Assembly (NCBI RefSeq): GCF_900110965.1
Contig: NZ_FOFO01000013.1
Span: forward strand, 19,435 to 83,434
Direction of reading: 5' to 3'
Source: Ectothiorhodospira magna
GTDB taxonomy: Bacteria > Pseudomonadota > Gammaproteobacteria > Ectothiorhodospirales > Ectothiorhodospiraceae
Length of the DNA: 64,000 bases
Shown: positions 30,276 through 40,118 of the stretch, in pieces
How the letters are laid out: each line of letters starts with the position of its first letter
Numbering within the stretch: position 1 is the stretch's first letter
Notes under the pieces: model-generated
Seen by the model: the letters and a program-made list of their open reading frames with translations, nothing else
Databases searched by the model: none
Told to the model about the DNA's origin: nothing
Made by a program: the position numbers and the translations under genes

Positions 30276-31486
30276 GAATGCAGGGGGCGCCCGCGGTACT
30301 GACCTTCCCGTACCGCTGCCGTGGCCACTGCCCGAGCCTCCCGATCCGCCGCCAGCACCCGATCCAGGGAGTCGGCTGGCTGATGGGGCAGGGTTTCCAG
30401 TGCATGATTGATCAGGCGGGGGATATCGGTGAAACGGATGCGACCTGCCAGAAAAGCTTCCACCGCCACTTCATTGGCTGCATTGAGAACGGCAGTGGCA
30501 GTGCCACCGGTATTGAACGCTTCGTAGGCCAGACGCAGACAAGGGAAGCGGGCCATGTCGGGCCGTTCAAAGTCCAAACGGGCAATGTCCATGATATCCA
30601 GAGACGCCACCCCCGAGGTGATGCGTTCCGGCCAAGCCAGCGCATGGGCGATGGGGGTGCGCATGTCCGGGTTGCCCAACTGGGCCAGGACCGAGCCGTC
30701 CACATAGGCCACCATGGAATGGATCACGCTTTGGGGATGCAACACCACCTCAACCCGATCCGGCGTGCTATCAAACAGCCAGCAGGCTTCGATCAGCTCC
30801 AGCCCCTTGTTCATCATGGAAGCCGAATCTACCGAAATTTTCCGGCCCATGACCCAGTTGGGATGGGCGCAGGCCTGCTCCGGGGTGACGGCCTCCAGGT
30901 CTTCGGCAGGCAAACGCCGGAAGGGGCCACCGGAAGCGGTGAGTAAAATCTTTTCTACCCCCACCTGGGACAGTCCCTGACCAAAGTTTGGGGGCATACA
31001 CTGAAAAATGGCATTGTGCTCGCTATCAATGGGCAGCAACTGAGCACCCGAGGCCCGTATCTGATCCATGAACAGGCGCCCAGACATGACCAGGGCTTCC
31101 TTGTTGGCCAGCAGCACCCGTTTACCGGCCCGGGCCGCCGCCAGGGTGGGCAACAGCCCGGCGCCGCCGACAATGGCTGCCATGACCGCATCCACTTCCG
31201 GCAGGGCAGCCACCTGCTCCAGGGCTTCAGGCCCCGCCATCACCTGAGTGGACAGGCCGGCGGCCCGAATGCCCGCTGCCAAAGCCCCTTCGTGGGCTGG
31301 ATCGGCCACCACCGCATAATCCGGGCGATGGGTGCGGCATTGCTCCAGCAGCCGCTCCACATTGCCATTGGCGGTGAGCGCCACGGCACGGTAACGATCA
31401 GGATGACGTGCAATCACGTCCAGGGTGTTGACGCCAATGGTTCCCGTGGCGCCAAGCACGGTCACGCCTGTTGGTGAAGCACTCAT
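30272..31486 (-). CDS. dxr: 1-deoxy-D-xylulose 5-phosphate reductoisomerase
   Basis: Second enzyme of the MEP isoprenoid pathway, NADPH- and metal-dependent, making MEP from DXP. GATGTIG nucleotide-binding motif at the N-terminus, LANKEALV, and [13 protein letters not shown] with the metal-binding acidic residues. ATG 31486 follows GGAGA at nine bases; the adjacent GTG at 31489 is equally possible. About 404 aa. It supplies isoprenoid precursor to UppS in the same operon. Confidence 0.97.
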   Translation of the reverse strand: MSASPTGVTVLGATGTIGVNTLDVIARHPDRYRAVALTANGNVERLLEQCRTHRPDYAVVADPAHEGALAAGIRAAGLSTQVMAGPEALEQVAALPEVDAVMAAIVGGAGLLPTLAAARAGKRVLLANKEALVMSGRLFMDQIRASGAQLLPIDSEHNAIFQCMPPNFGQGLSQVGVEKILLTASGGPFRRLPAEDLEAVTPEQACAHPNWVMGRKISVDSASMMNKGLELIEACWLFDSTPDRVEVVLHPQSVIHSMVAYVDGSVLAQLGNPDMRTPIAHALAWPERITSGVASLDIMDIARLDFERPDMARFPCLRLAYEAFNTGGTATAVLNAANEVAVEAFLAGRIRFTDIPRLINHALETLPHQPADSLDRVLAADREARAVATAAVREGQYRGRPLHS

Positions 31487-31520
31487 CACTGAAGGTCTCC
31501 CGGTAAGCTGACTTTAAGGT

Positions 31521-32348
31521 CTATCTTGCCATAACTGCGCCCCAAAGCAGGCCCATCAAAAAGACCGGGGCTGCTGCGGTGAGGCTGTCGATACGATCCA
31601 GGATACCGCCGTGACCAGGCAGCAGAGTGCCACTGTCCTTGGCACCCGCCTCTCGCTTGAGCACACTTTCAAACAGGTCACCGGCCACGGATACCAGGGC
31701 GGTGATCAGGCACAGACAGATGAAGAAGAACCACAGGGCCAGGGGAATCTGGAAGTAACCAGCCCCCAGCAGCGCAAAAGGTACAATGGCCACCATGGCA
31801 CCCAACAGTCCCTCACGGGTCTTGCCGGGACTGATTCTGGGGGCCAGCTTGTGGCGGCCAAAACGCCGTCCGGCAAAGTAGGCCGCACTGTCTGCCGTTG
31901 CAGTGAGCATGATCAGATACAGCACCAGCGCCGGCTGCATTTGATGCAACCAGATCAGGGCAATACAGGCCGGCACCAGGGTCAGGACCCCGGCACCCAC
32001 CAGGCCATAGCGCCGCCAGTGAGCCTGATTTCCGGTTCGGGCCTGTGGGTCATATCCGGCCAATACCACCAGCACCAGCCCCCACCACAGCACCCCGATC
32101 ACCACCGGCCAGAGCAGGCCAGCACCGAAGGCCAGCCAGATACCCAGCGCCGTCAGCACCGCTATACCCGCCACATACAGCCCCCGGCGGCCCAGGGCGT
32201 GCAAACCGCAAAGTCGGCCCCACTCCCAAGCGCCTCCCAGACAGACGGCAAATACCGCCAGACCAAACCAGAAGGATGGCAGCAACAACACTGCCGAAAA
32301 CACCACCACGGCCAGCACAAGACCGGTTATGACCCGCTGTCTAAGCAC
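31521..32348 (-). CDS. cdsA: Phosphatidate cytidylyltransferase
   Basis: Integral membrane enzyme making CDP-diacylglycerol, the branch point for phospholipids. Eight or so hydrophobic segments, with the CTP transferase signature SPGKTREGLLGA and GGILDRIDSL near the C-terminus carrying the metal-binding Asp pair. GTG 32348 (five bases after GGAGG, overlapping uppS by 8 nt) gives the usual 275 aa; the longer in-frame extension lies inside uppS. Confidence 0.95.
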   Translation of the reverse strand: MLRQRVITGLVLAVVVFSAVLLLPSFWFGLAVFAVCLGGAWEWGRLCGLHALGRRGLYVAGIAVLTALGIWLAFGAGLLWPVVIGVLWWGLVLVVLAGYDPQARTGNQAHWRRYGLVGAGVLTLVPACIALIWLHQMQPALVLYLIMLTATADSAAYFAGRRFGRHKLAPRISPGKTREGLLGAMVAIVPFALLGAGYFQIPLALWFFFICLCLITALVSVAGDLFESVLKREAGAKDSGTLLPGHGGILDRIDSLTAAAPVFLMGLLWGAVMAR

Positions 32349-33102
32349 CACTGCCTCCGACCAGTTGTTCCTGGATATGTCCGAAACGACGCTGACGGCC
32401 AGCAAAGCAGTCAAAAGCCTGCACCAGATCATCCTCGGAAAAATCAGGCCAGAGCACGTCACTAAAAAACAGCTCCGTGTAGGCCAGTTGCCAGAGCAAA
32501 AAATTGCTCACCCGCTTTTCGCCACCTGTGCGAATGAACAGGTCAGGATCAGGCAAACCTTTGGTGGACAGCTGTTCCTCCAGCGCCTCCGGGGTAATTT
32601 GCTCCGGCGTCATCGAGCCATGACGAACCTGATCCGCCAGGGTGGCTGCCGCCCGGGTGATATCCCAACGGCCACCGTAACTGACCGCCACCACCAGCTC
32701 CATCAGGGTATTGTCACGGGTACGTTGTTCTGCCTCGGCCATGCGCGCCTGCAGCCGTTGGGAAAAGGCCTCACGGTCACCGATGAAACGCAGCCGAATA
32801 CCTTTTTCTTCCAGTTCCGGCAGTTCACGCCGGATCGATCTGACGAACAGTTCCATCAGGGTGCCCACTTCCTGATGGGGGCGCCGCCAGTTTTCGCTGC
32901 TAAAAGCAAACAGGGTCAGCACCTTGACACCCCGGGAGGCACAGGCACGCACCACCGCCCGGGCAGCATTGACACCCTGACGGTGACCCTCGGTGCGCGG
33001 AAGATGACGGGCACGGGCCCAGCGACCATTACCATCCATGATCACGGCCACATGGTACGGCGTACCCGGAGTCCTGACAGGGGCCTGGATCACTGTGGAC
33101 AA
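32341..33102 (-). CDS. uppS: Undecaprenyl diphosphate synthase
   Basis: cis-Prenyltransferase making the C55 lipid carrier for peptidoglycan and O-antigen. MDGNGRWAR near the N-terminus has the catalytic Asp; FAFSSENWRRP and the C-terminal RTGGEKRVSNFLLWQLAYTE motif are diagnostic. The frame has no ATG before VAVIMDG: TTG at 33102 or GTG at 33093 are the candidates, the latter better placed after GGATGAG. 253 aa with the longer start. Confidence 0.95.
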   Translation of the reverse strand: MSTVIQAPVRTPGTPYHVAVIMDGNGRWARARHLPRTEGHRQGVNAARAVVRACASRGVKVLTLFAFSSENWRRPHQEVGTLMELFVRSIRRELPELEEKGIRLRFIGDREAFSQRLQARMAEAEQRTRDNTLMELVVAVSYGGRWDITRAAATLADQVRHGSMTPEQITPEALEEQLSTKGLPDPDLFIRTGGEKRVSNFLLWQLAYTELFFSDVLWPDFSEDDLVQAFDCFAGRQRRFGHIQEQLVGGSGA

Positions 33103-33112
33103 CTCATCCCGA

Positions 33113-33670
33113 TCAAACCGCCATCAATTCTTTTTCCTTCTCCGCCAGCACCCGATCCACCTCGGCAATGTACTGGTCCGTGAGCTTTTGGATGTCTTCC
33201 TGACCCTTGCGGTCCTCGTCCTCGGAAATGGACTTGTCCTTGAGCAGGTTTTTAAGTTCGTTATTGGCATCACGCCGGATATTGCGGACGGCCACACGGG
33301 CGTTTTCCGCCTCGTGGCGGACCACTTTTACCAGATCCTTGCGCCGCTCTTCGGTAAGCGCGGGCATGGGTACCCGGATCACCGCACCCACAGTGGAAGG
33401 GTTCAGGCCCAGATCAGAGTTCATGATGGCCTTTTCCACCTTGGCCACCATGGGCCGCTCCCAGGGGGTGACGGTCAGGGTACGGGCATCTTCCACCCCC
33501 ACATTGGCCACCTGGTTGATGGGAACCTCGCTGCCGTAATACTCCACCATCACATGGTCCAGCAGGCTGGTATGGGCGCGCCCGGTACGGATCTTGGCCA
33601 TTTCCTGGCGCAGGGAGTCGATGCTCTTGCCCATACGGGTCGCGGCATCCTTCTTGATAGATTCAATCAT
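33113..33670 (-). CDS. frr: Ribosome recycling factor
   Basis: Splits post-termination ribosomes together with EF-G. The 185-residue, Lys/Arg-rich helical protein has the family segments LRTGRA-like [13 protein letters not shown] and [13 protein letters not shown]. Start at ATG 33670; downstream uppS follows after 10 nt. Separated from pyrH by 108 nt with a terminator-like hairpin. Confidence 0.97.
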   Translation of the reverse strand: MIESIKKDAATRMGKSIDSLRQEMAKIRTGRAHTSLLDHVMVEYYGSEVPINQVANVGVEDARTLTVTPWERPMVAKVEKAIMNSDLGLNPSTVGAVIRVPMPALTEERRKDLVKVVRHEAENARVAVRNIRRDANNELKNLLKDKSISEDEDRKGQEDIQKLTDQYIAEVDRVLAEKEKELMAV

Positions 33671-33683
33671 CAGTGCCTCCGCG

Positions 33684-33708
33684 AAAAACCCCGTCCTTCA
33701 GGGCGGGG
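33684..33708 (-). terminator. Terminator-like hairpin between pyrH and frr
   Basis: On the minus strand CCCCGCCC-TGAA-GGACGGGG (33708 to 33689) is followed by TTTTT, the shape of an intrinsic terminator with one mismatched pair. It could attenuate read-through from pyrH to frr. On the plus strand the same stem pairs completely with one G-U and ends GGGCGGGGAG, like the right-end stem of the IS element at 63.5 kb, so a solo insertion end is a second reading. Confidence 0.5.
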
Positions 33709-33778
33709 AGGGATAGTGGCCGCAGTATGACAGCCACAAAAATGGTAGTGGGCTGTTCACCCACCGGGCCGCGAGGCT

Positions 33779-34507
33779 TTAACCTCTCTCGACCAGGGTA
33801 CCCACATTCTCGCCCATGATCAGGCGCAGCAGATCCCCTTCCTTGAATATATTGATCACACGCAGGGGCATGTCATTATCCCGGCACATCACGATGGCCG
33901 TGGCGTCCATGACCCCCAGACGGCGGGTGAGCACTTCCTCGTAGGTGAGGCGCTCGTAGCGGCGGGCATCGGGGTGAATCATGGGGTCCGAGTCATAGAC
34001 GCCATCCACCTTGGTGGCCTTGATCATGACATCGGTGTTCATCTCGATGGCCCGCAGACTGGCCGCAGTATCGGTGGTGAAGAAGGGATTGCCGGTGCCG
34101 GCGGCAAAGACCACGATGCGTCCCTTTTCCAGATGACGCACGGCACGACGACGAATGTAGTCCTCGCAGACCTGATTGATCTTGAGGGCAGACATGACGC
34201 GACAGAACTTGCCTTCCCGCTCCAGGGCATCCTGCATGGCCAGGGCATTCATCACCGTGGCCAGCATACCCATGTGATCCGCCGAGACCCGGTCCATGCC
34301 CGCCTGGGCCATGCCGGCACCACGGAAGATATTACCGCCACCGATGACGATGGCCACCTCCACCCCCAGACGACTGAGTTCGGACACCTCCCGGGCAACC
34401 CGGGCCAGGATATCTGGACAAATGCCAAAATCCAGATCCCCCATCAGGGCCTCGCCACTCAACTTCAGCAGGATACGCTTATAGGCGGGGCGCTTGTCGT
34501 TGCTCAT
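33779..34507 (-). CDS. pyrH: UMP kinase
   Basis: Hexameric amino-acid-kinase-family enzyme phosphorylating UMP, allosterically controlled by GTP/UTP. N-terminal [13 protein letters not shown], then [10 protein letters not shown] and [15 protein letters not shown] are the nucleotide and UMP sites. 242 aa, typical. Sits in the rpsB-tsf-pyrH-frr order. Confidence 0.97.
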   Translation of the reverse strand: MSNDKRPAYKRILLKLSGEALMGDLDFGICPDILARVAREVSELSRLGVEVAIVIGGGNIFRGAGMAQAGMDRVSADHMGMLATVMNALAMQDALEREGKFCRVMSALKINQVCEDYIRRRAVRHLEKGRIVVFAAGTGNPFFTTDTAASLRAIEMNTDVMIKATKVDGVYDSDPMIHPDARRYERLTYEEVLTRRLGVMDATAIVMCRDNDMPLRVINIFKEGDLLRLIMGENVGTLVERG

Positions 34508-34584
34508 GGGAAACCTTGGTGCGTTATGGTGTCAAGCCTGAAAACCGGGGACCGGCGGTGAGCCGGGGCATATGTGCAGACGGC

Positions 34585-34611
34585 GGCGACCACTCCAAAG
34601 GCGTGGCCGCC
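34585..34611 (-). terminator. Stem-loop between tsf and pyrH
   Basis: On the minus strand GGCGGCCAC pairs with GTGGTCGCC (9 bp with one G-U) starting 14 nt after the tsf stop. No T-run follows, so it is more likely an mRNA-processing or stability element, or a Rho-type boundary, than a strong intrinsic terminator. Confidence 0.4.
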
Positions 34612-34624
34612 ATCGGCATAGGGA

Positions 34625-35500
34625 TCAGGCGCCCTTGGCCTGAGCCATCACTTCCTCGGCGAAGTTTTCCACTTTTTTCTCGATGCCTTCGCCCACCTCG
34701 AAACGGACAAAGCGGACAACCTGAGCCTGGGCGTCCTGCAGCAACTTGGCAACCGTGCTGTCAGGGTTCTTGACGAAGGGCTGACCCACCAGGGTGATTT
34801 CTGCCAGGTACTTGCGGATGCGACCTTCCACCATCTTTTCGATGATTTCCGCCGGCTTGCCACTTTCCTCGGCCTGGGCGCGGAAGATACTGGCTTCCTG
34901 TTCCAGCAGGGCCTGGGGAACCTGGGACTCATCCACACAGACCGGACGGCTGGCAGCGATGTGCATGGCCACATCACGTACCAGGTCATCATGTCCACCG
35001 TTCATTTCCACCAGCACACCGATGCGGGTGCCATGCAGGTAATGACCCAGACGACCGTCGGTGTTGATCACTTCAAAGCGACGCACCTGGATATTTTCGC
35101 CAATTTTGGCCACCAAAGCGGCACGGATGTCTTCCAGGGTGCCCTCCGGGGTGGACAGGGCCATCAGAGCCTCCACATCGGCGGGGGTCTGGGCCACCAG
35201 GGTGTCAGCCACCAGACGCACAAAGCGCTGGAAGTTTTCATCCTTGGCCACGAAGTCAGTCTCGCAGTTCACTTCCACGATGGCAGCCCGCCGACCGTCT
35301 TCGCTGGCGGCGACCATCACCTGACCTTCAGCGGCGACCCGGCCTGCTTTCTTCACGGCCTTGGCGGCACCGGACTTGCGCATCTGCTCAATCGCAGCTT
35401 CCATGTCACCACCGGCTTCGGTCAGCGCCTTTTTGCATTCCATCATGCCTGCGCCAGTACGTTCGCGCAGTTCTTTGACCATGGATGCAGTAATCTGCAT
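34625..35500 (-). CDS. tsf: Elongation factor Ts
   Basis: Guanine nucleotide exchange factor for EF-Tu. Starts [28 protein letters not shown] (UBA-type domain) and contains the [10 protein letters not shown] motif at the EF-Tu contact. 291 aa, normal. Follows rpsB after 70 nt that contain a perfect stem-loop. Confidence 0.98.
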   Translation of the reverse strand: MQITASMVKELRERTGAGMMECKKALTEAGGDMEAAIEQMRKSGAAKAVKKAGRVAAEGQVMVAASEDGRRAAIVEVNCETDFVAKDENFQRFVRLVADTLVAQTPADVEALMALSTPEGTLEDIRAALVAKIGENIQVRRFEVINTDGRLGHYLHGTRIGVLVEMNGGHDDLVRDVAMHIAASRPVCVDESQVPQALLEQEASIFRAQAEESGKPAEIIEKMVEGRIRKYLAEITLVGQPFVKNPDSTVAKLLQDAQAQVVRFVRFEVGEGIEKKVENFAEEVMAQAKGA

Positions 35501-35530
35501 GGTATTACTCCTGAATCATATCGGGTGTCA

Positions 35531-35563
35531 CCAGGGCCGACCCGGAATCAGGAGCGGCCCTGG
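35531..35563 (-). other. Perfect 9-bp stem-loop between rpsB and tsf
   Basis: CCAGGGCCG (35531-35539) pairs with CGGCCCTGG (35555-35563) around a 15-base loop, 7 nt after the rpsB stop. No T-run follows on the minus strand. rpsB-tsf operons often have an attenuating or processing hairpin here. Confidence 0.5.
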
Positions 35564-35570
35564 CGGTCTA

Positions 35571-36353
35571 TTATTTATCAGCGACGGGCTCAGCGGCAGG
35601 CTGGGCGGCGGGCTGGGCAGCAGCAGCGGCGTCTTCCACTTCGACAAATTCGTTGGCGGCGCTGGCACGGGCCACGTTCAGGCCATCACCCACAGCGTCA
35701 GCCGCAGCGGTCAAATACAGCTGGATGGCGCGCATGGCGTCATCATTGCCGGGAATCACATAGTCCACCCCATCGGGGGAATTGTTGCTGTCTACCACGG
35801 CCACCACCGGAATGCCCAGTTTACGGGCTTCGCTGATGGCAATGCGCTCGTAGCCCACATCAATCACGAACATGGCATCGGGCAGGCCCGGCATGTCCTT
35901 GATCCCGCCCAGACTGCGCTCCAGTTTATCCATCTCGCGGGTGCGCATCAGCGCTTCCTTCTTGCTCAGGCGATTGAGGGTACCGTCTTCCCGCATGGCC
36001 TCCAGTTCCTTGAGACGGCGAATGGATTCGCGCACGGTCTTGAAATTGGTCAGCATTCCGCCAAGCCAGCGATGGTTGACGTAGGGCATCTTGCACCGGC
36101 GGGCCTGTTCAGCCACCAGGTCACGGGCAGAGCGCTTGGTGCCGACAAACATGATCTTGCCGCCATTGGCAGCCATCTTGCCCATGTAGTTCATGGCATC
36201 GTTGAAAAGGGGCAGGGTCTTTTCAAGATTGATAATGTGAATCTTGTTGCGATGACCGAAGATATACTGGTCCATTTTCGGGTTCCAGTAACGGGTCTGG
36301 TGACCGAAATGGACACCGGCTTCGAGCATTTGACGCATGGTTACATTGGGCAT
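35571..36353 (-). CDS. rpsB: 30S ribosomal protein S2
   Basis: Small-subunit protein, 260 aa. Core from [19 protein letters not shown] through the C-terminal helix, ending with an Ala/Gln/Pro-rich tail of about 25 residues. ATG at 36353 follows AAGGAGAT; the frame stays open upstream through the leader and should not be included. First gene of the long minus-strand operon. Confidence 0.98.
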   Translation of the reverse strand: MPNVTMRQMLEAGVHFGHQTRYWNPKMDQYIFGHRNKIHIINLEKTLPLFNDAMNYMGKMAANGGKIMFVGTKRSARDLVAEQARRCKMPYVNHRWLGGMLTNFKTVRESIRRLKELEAMREDGTLNRLSKKEALMRTREMDKLERSLGGIKDMPGLPDAMFVIDVGYERIAISEARKLGIPVVAVVDSNNSPDGVDYVIPGNDDAMRAIQLYLTAAADAVGDGLNVARASAANEFVEVEDAAAAAQPAAQPAAEPVADK

Positions 36354-36505
36354 GAGGATCTCCTTAGGGTTGAGCCTCCATACGCCCCGAACAGCAACCC
36401 CTTTGACAGGGCACCCCGCTGCACGTGTCGGCGCATGTGTGGATTTTGGAAAAGGTCGGATGAACTGCCGCGCCCGCATATCCGGTTTGCATGGAGCGCG
36501 GGCGC

Positions 36506-36534
36506 TTTATACCATAATCGGTCCTTCACAACAA
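36506..36534 (-). promoter_or_regulatory. Probable sigma-70 promoter of rpsB
   Basis: On the minus strand TTGTTG (36534-36529), a 17-nt spacer, then TATAAA (36511-36506), followed by a GC-rich start region (GCGCCCGCGC) like a stringent discriminator. It would give a leader of about 145 nt before rpsB, room for the S2-binding autoregulatory structure known in other bacteria. The plus strand here leads into map. Confidence 0.6.
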
Positions 36535-36579
36535 ACGCATGGCGCCGGCCATCGCGTGTCACCCCGGACCTTCCCCAGC

Positions 36580-37353
36580 ATGCCTGTCACCATCAAGACC
36601 CCGGAAGAAATCGAGAAAATGCGCCTGGCGGGCCGCTGTGCCGCCGAGGTTCTGGAAATGATCGTCCCCCATGTACAGGCGGGCGTCACCACCGGCGAAC
36701 TGGACCGACTCTGCCACGACCACATCACCCAGGTGCAGCAGGCCATTCCTGCGCCGCTGAACTATCGGGGCTTTCCCCGGTCCATCTGCACATCCATCAA
36801 TCATCAGGTTTGCCACGGCATCCCCGGCGACCGTCGTCTCAAGGACGGCGACATCATCAACGTCGATGTCACCGTGATCCGGGACGGCTATCATGGCGAC
36901 ACCAGCCGCATGTTCATCATCGGCAAACCCTCGGTGCAGGCCCAGCGGGTGGTGGACGTGGCCCATGAGGCCCTGTGGCGCGGCATCAACATGGTGGCCC
37001 CTGGTGTGCGGCTGGGGGACATCGGTCACGCCATCCAGAGCTATGTGGAAGGGGAGCGTTTCAGTGTGGTACGGGAATACTGTGGTCATGGTATTGGTCG
37101 GGAGTTTCATGAAGACCCCCAGGTGCTGCACTTTGGACGTCCGGGGGACGGGGTGGAACTCAAACCCGGCATGACCTTCACCATCGAACCCATGGTCAAC
37201 GTGGGCAAGCGTCATACCCGCCTGCTGGCCGATGGCTGGACTGTGGTCACCAAGGACCATAGCCTGTCTGCCCAATGGGAACATACCCTGCTGGTGACCG
37301 AAGACGGTTATGAAGTCCTCACCCTGCGCCGGGACGAAACCCGGATTGGCTAA
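36580..37353 (+). CDS. map: Type I methionine aminopeptidase
   Basis: Removes the initiator Met from nascent proteins. Metal ligands are visible in NVDVTVIRDGYHGDTSR (two Asp), GHGIGREFHEDP (His), FTIEPMV (Glu) and QWEHTLLV (Glu). ATG at 36580 gives 257 aa, the normal length; the open frame upstream crosses the rpsB promoter. Divergent from rpsB, the conserved arrangement. Confidence 0.96.
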   Translation: MPVTIKTPEEIEKMRLAGRCAAEVLEMIVPHVQAGVTTGELDRLCHDHITQVQQAIPAPLNYRGFPRSICTSINHQVCHGIPGDRRLKDGDIINVDVTVIRDGYHGDTSRMFIIGKPSVQAQRVVDVAHEALWRGINMVAPGVRLGDIGHAIQSYVEGERFSVVREYCGHGIGREFHEDPQVLHFGRPGDGVELKPGMTFTIEPMVNVGKRHTRLLADGWTVVTKDHSLSAQWEHTLLVTEDGYEVLTLRRDETRIG

Positions 37354-37360
37354 GTCTTCC

Positions 37361-40048
37361 ATGAGCCTGATTCCCCTGCCGGACCACATGGCCCACCGCC
37401 TGGACTGGGGGGCCGTCTGTGCAGACCTTGACCAGGAACAACCACCGAACCGGCAACGGTATGCGGCCCTCGTGACCCGGATGCGTCAGGATCTGGAAAC
37501 AGCCTTTACCGATGGGGTGGACGTGGCCGATCTGGTCCATGCCCGTGCCATCGCCATGGATCACCTGCTGGTGGCCGCATGGAAAGCCCTGTTGCTCCAT
37601 CAACAACCCGGTCTGGGGCTGGTGGCGGTGGGCGGTTATGGACGGCGGGAACTACATCCCGGTTCGGATATCGACATTCTGGTGCTGTTCGAGGCCCCCC
37701 TTGACCGGGATCAGGAAGAAGGGATTGGGCAGTTTTTGACCTTTCTCTGGGACATTGGCCTGGAGGTGGGTCACAGTGTACGCACCCTGGATGACTGCAC
37801 CCGGGAGGCCGCCAGGGACATCACCGTGGCCACCAACCTGCTGGAAGCACGCCCCCTGTTCATGCCGCCAGAGCGGTTTGCTGCCCTGCAGGCACGGATT
37901 TCCCCGGCGCGCATGTGGAACAGCCGGGATTTTTTTGCCGCCAAGCTGGCAGAACAGGAAGCCCGCCATCAGCGGTTCGGAGAAACCGCCTACCGGCTGG
38001 AACCCAATCTCAAGGAAGGCCCCGGTGGTCTGCGGGATATTCAGATGATCGGCTGGGTCACCCAGCGCCATTTCGGTGCCGGCGCTCTGGCAGAGCTGGT
38101 TTCCCACGGCTTTCTCACCGAAGCGGAATGTCACGATCTGGTGGCCGGGCAGGGCTACCTGTGGCGGGTGCGCTTTGCCCTGCACATGCTCAGTGGCCGC
38201 CGGGAAGATCGGCTGCTGTTTGATTATCAACGCCGCCTTGCCCAGCTGCTGGGGTTTACCGACCAGGATCACAATCTGGCGGTGGAACAGTTCATGCAGC
38301 AATATTTCCGCACCGTGATGGCTCTGGAACGCCTCAACGAAATGCTGCTGCAACATTTCAGTGAGGCCATCCTGCTGGAGGACCACGGTGACGAGGTGGT
38401 GCCCATCAACCGCCGTTTTCAGGCCCGCCGAGGGTTTTTGGAGATCACCCATCCCCAGGTGTTCCGCCAGCATCCGCCGGCCCTGCTGGAAACCTTTTTA
38501 CTGTTACAGCAACACCCGGAACTCAAGGGTATCCGGGCCTCCACCATCCGGGAGATCCGTGCCCATCGCCACCTGATCGACGACGATTTTCGCAACCACC
38601 TCACCTGCCGCACCCTGTTCATGGATATCCTGCGTCAGCCCCACGGGGTCACGCAACAATTACGCCGCATGAACCGCTACGGGGTATTGCCGGCCTATCT
38701 GCCCGCTTTTGGCCTGATCGTGGGCCGGATGCAGTATGACCTGTTCCATATCTACACCGTGGATGAACATATTCTGGGCGTCATCCGCAATCTCAGACGT
38801 TTTGCTGTCGCAGAAAAGGACAGCGAGTTGCCCGAATGTGCCCGATTGTTTCGTCAGATTCCCCGGCCTGAATTACTCTATCTGGCAGGGCTGTTCCATG
38901 ATATTGCCAAGGGCCGTGATGGTGATCATTCCGAACTGGGGGCCGATGAGGCACGCACCTTCTGCCTGCACCATGGCCTGTCGGTCCATGACGCCAATCT
39001 GGTGGCCTGGCTGGTAAAAGCCCATCTGCTCATGTCCCTGACTGCTCAACGGCGGGACATTTCCGATCCGGGAGTGGTCATGGCATTTGCCGGCCAGGTG
39101 GGAAACAGCATGCGTCTGCATCATCTCTATCTGCTGACCGTGGCGGACATTCAGGGCACCAATCCACAACTCTGGAACGCCTGGAAAAATGCCTTGCTCT
39201 CCAGCCTTCTCAGCTCTACCCAGCGCATGCTGCGCCGCGGCCTGGACAATCCGCCGGACCAGGACGAACTGGTGGGCGAGGTACAGACCCATGCCCTGGA
39301 ACTGCTCCAGGCACAGGGCATGGCGGCCTCCGACTGCCTGCGGATCTGGGGCCATTTCGACGCGGAATACTTCCTGCGCCATTCCGCCGACGAGATCGCC
39401 TGGCACACCCGCGCCATCCATGAGGTGGATGAAGCGGACCTGCCCCTGGTCCTGGTGCGCCAGGAAACCGCCCGTGGCAGCACCGAGATCTTCCTCTACA
39501 CCCAGGATCACCCCCATCTCTTTGCCCTGACCGCCACCGCCCTGACCCAGCTGGGACTGGACATCGTGGATGCCAGGATCATCACCACCCGCACCGATCG
39601 CACCCTGGATACCTTCCTGGTACTGGAAGACACCGGTCAGCCCATCGCCAGTGCCGAGCGGGTCCAGGAGATCGGCCGACTGCTGCGGGAAAGACTCAAC
39701 GATCCGGACAAGCGCCCCGGAGTCATCCGGCGCACCACCCCGCGCCGGCTCAAGCATTTCGACGTGGCCACCCAGGTGAGCTTCGATCCCCTGCCCCACC
39801 ACAACCGCACGGTACTGTCCATTTCCACCGCCGACCGGCCGGGACTGCTGTCACGGATCGGCATCGTGCTGATGGACTGCGGGGTCAAGGTCTACAATGC
39901 CAAGATCGCCACCGCCGGCGAGCAGGCCGATGACGTATTCTACGTCACCGAGCTCAATGACCAGCCCATCCAGGACCCGGAACGACGGCAGCTGATCGCA
40001 GATCGCCTGCGGGAGGCACTGCAGGACCCGCCCCCCCAGACCACATGA
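37361..40048 (+). CDS. glnD: Bifunctional uridylyltransferase/uridylyl-removing enzyme GlnD
   Basis: Nitrogen sensor that uridylylates PII proteins when glutamine is low and removes UMP when it is high. Nucleotidyltransferase motif GGYGRRELHPGSDIDILVL near residue 85, HD hydrolase motif FHDIAKGRDGDHSELG near 515, and two C-terminal ACT domains (about 705 and 815 onward) for glutamine sensing. ATG at 37361, 7 nt after map, gives 895 aa (E. coli 890). Confidence 0.97.
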   Translation: MSLIPLPDHMAHRLDWGAVCADLDQEQPPNRQRYAALVTRMRQDLETAFTDGVDVADLVHARAIAMDHLLVAAWKALLLHQQPGLGLVAVGGYGRRELHPGSDIDILVLFEAPLDRDQEEGIGQFLTFLWDIGLEVGHSVRTLDDCTREAARDITVATNLLEARPLFMPPERFAALQARISPARMWNSRDFFAAKLAEQEARHQRFGETAYRLEPNLKEGPGGLRDIQMIGWVTQRHFGAGALAELVSHGFLTEAECHDLVAGQGYLWRVRFALHMLSGRREDRLLFDYQRRLAQLLGFTDQDHNLAVEQFMQQYFRTVMALERLNEMLLQHFSEAILLEDHGDEVVPINRRFQARRGFLEITHPQVFRQHPPALLETFLLLQQHPELKGIRASTIREIRAHRHLIDDDFRNHLTCRTLFMDILRQPHGVTQQLRRMNRYGVLPAYLPAFGLIVGRMQYDLFHIYTVDEHILGVIRNLRRFAVAEKDSELPECARLFRQIPRPELLYLAGLFHDIAKGRDGDHSELGADEARTFCLHHGLSVHDANLVAWLVKAHLLMSLTAQRRDISDPGVVMAFAGQVGNSMRLHHLYLLTVADIQGTNPQLWNAWKNALLSSLLSSTQRMLRRGLDNPPDQDELVGEVQTHALELLQAQGMAASDCLRIWGHFDAEYFLRHSADEIAWHTRAIHEVDEADLPLVLVRQETARGSTEIFLYTQDHPHLFALTATALTQLGLDIVDARIITTRTDRTLDTFLVLEDTGQPIASAERVQEIGRLLRERLNDPDKRPGVIRRTTPRRLKHFDVATQVSFDPLPHHNRTVLSISTADRPGLLSRIGIVLMDCGVKVYNAKIATAGEQADDVFYVTELNDQPIQDPERRQLIADRLREALQDPPPQTT

Positions 40049-40051
40049 AGA

Positions 40052-40066
40052 CCACCGGACCGGTGG
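40052..40066. promoter_or_regulatory. 15-nt palindrome upstream of dapC
   Basis: CCACCGG-A-CCGGTGG is a perfect inverted repeat starting 3 nt after the glnD stop. A TATACT at 40077-40082 might be the dapC -10 hexamer, so the palindrome would overlap the -35 region. It could be an operator or a hairpin end of glnD mRNA; there is no T-run. Confidence 0.35.
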
Positions 40067-40118
40067 AATTATGGCGTATACTGTCGCGCCGCTTAACGAC
40101 CACCGACGATAGGGCACG

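Noticed and set aside
35361..36968. 535-codon plus-strand frame across tsf, rpsB and map
   Set aside because: Crosses three certain genes in the wrong frame or strand; the similarity is to none of them.
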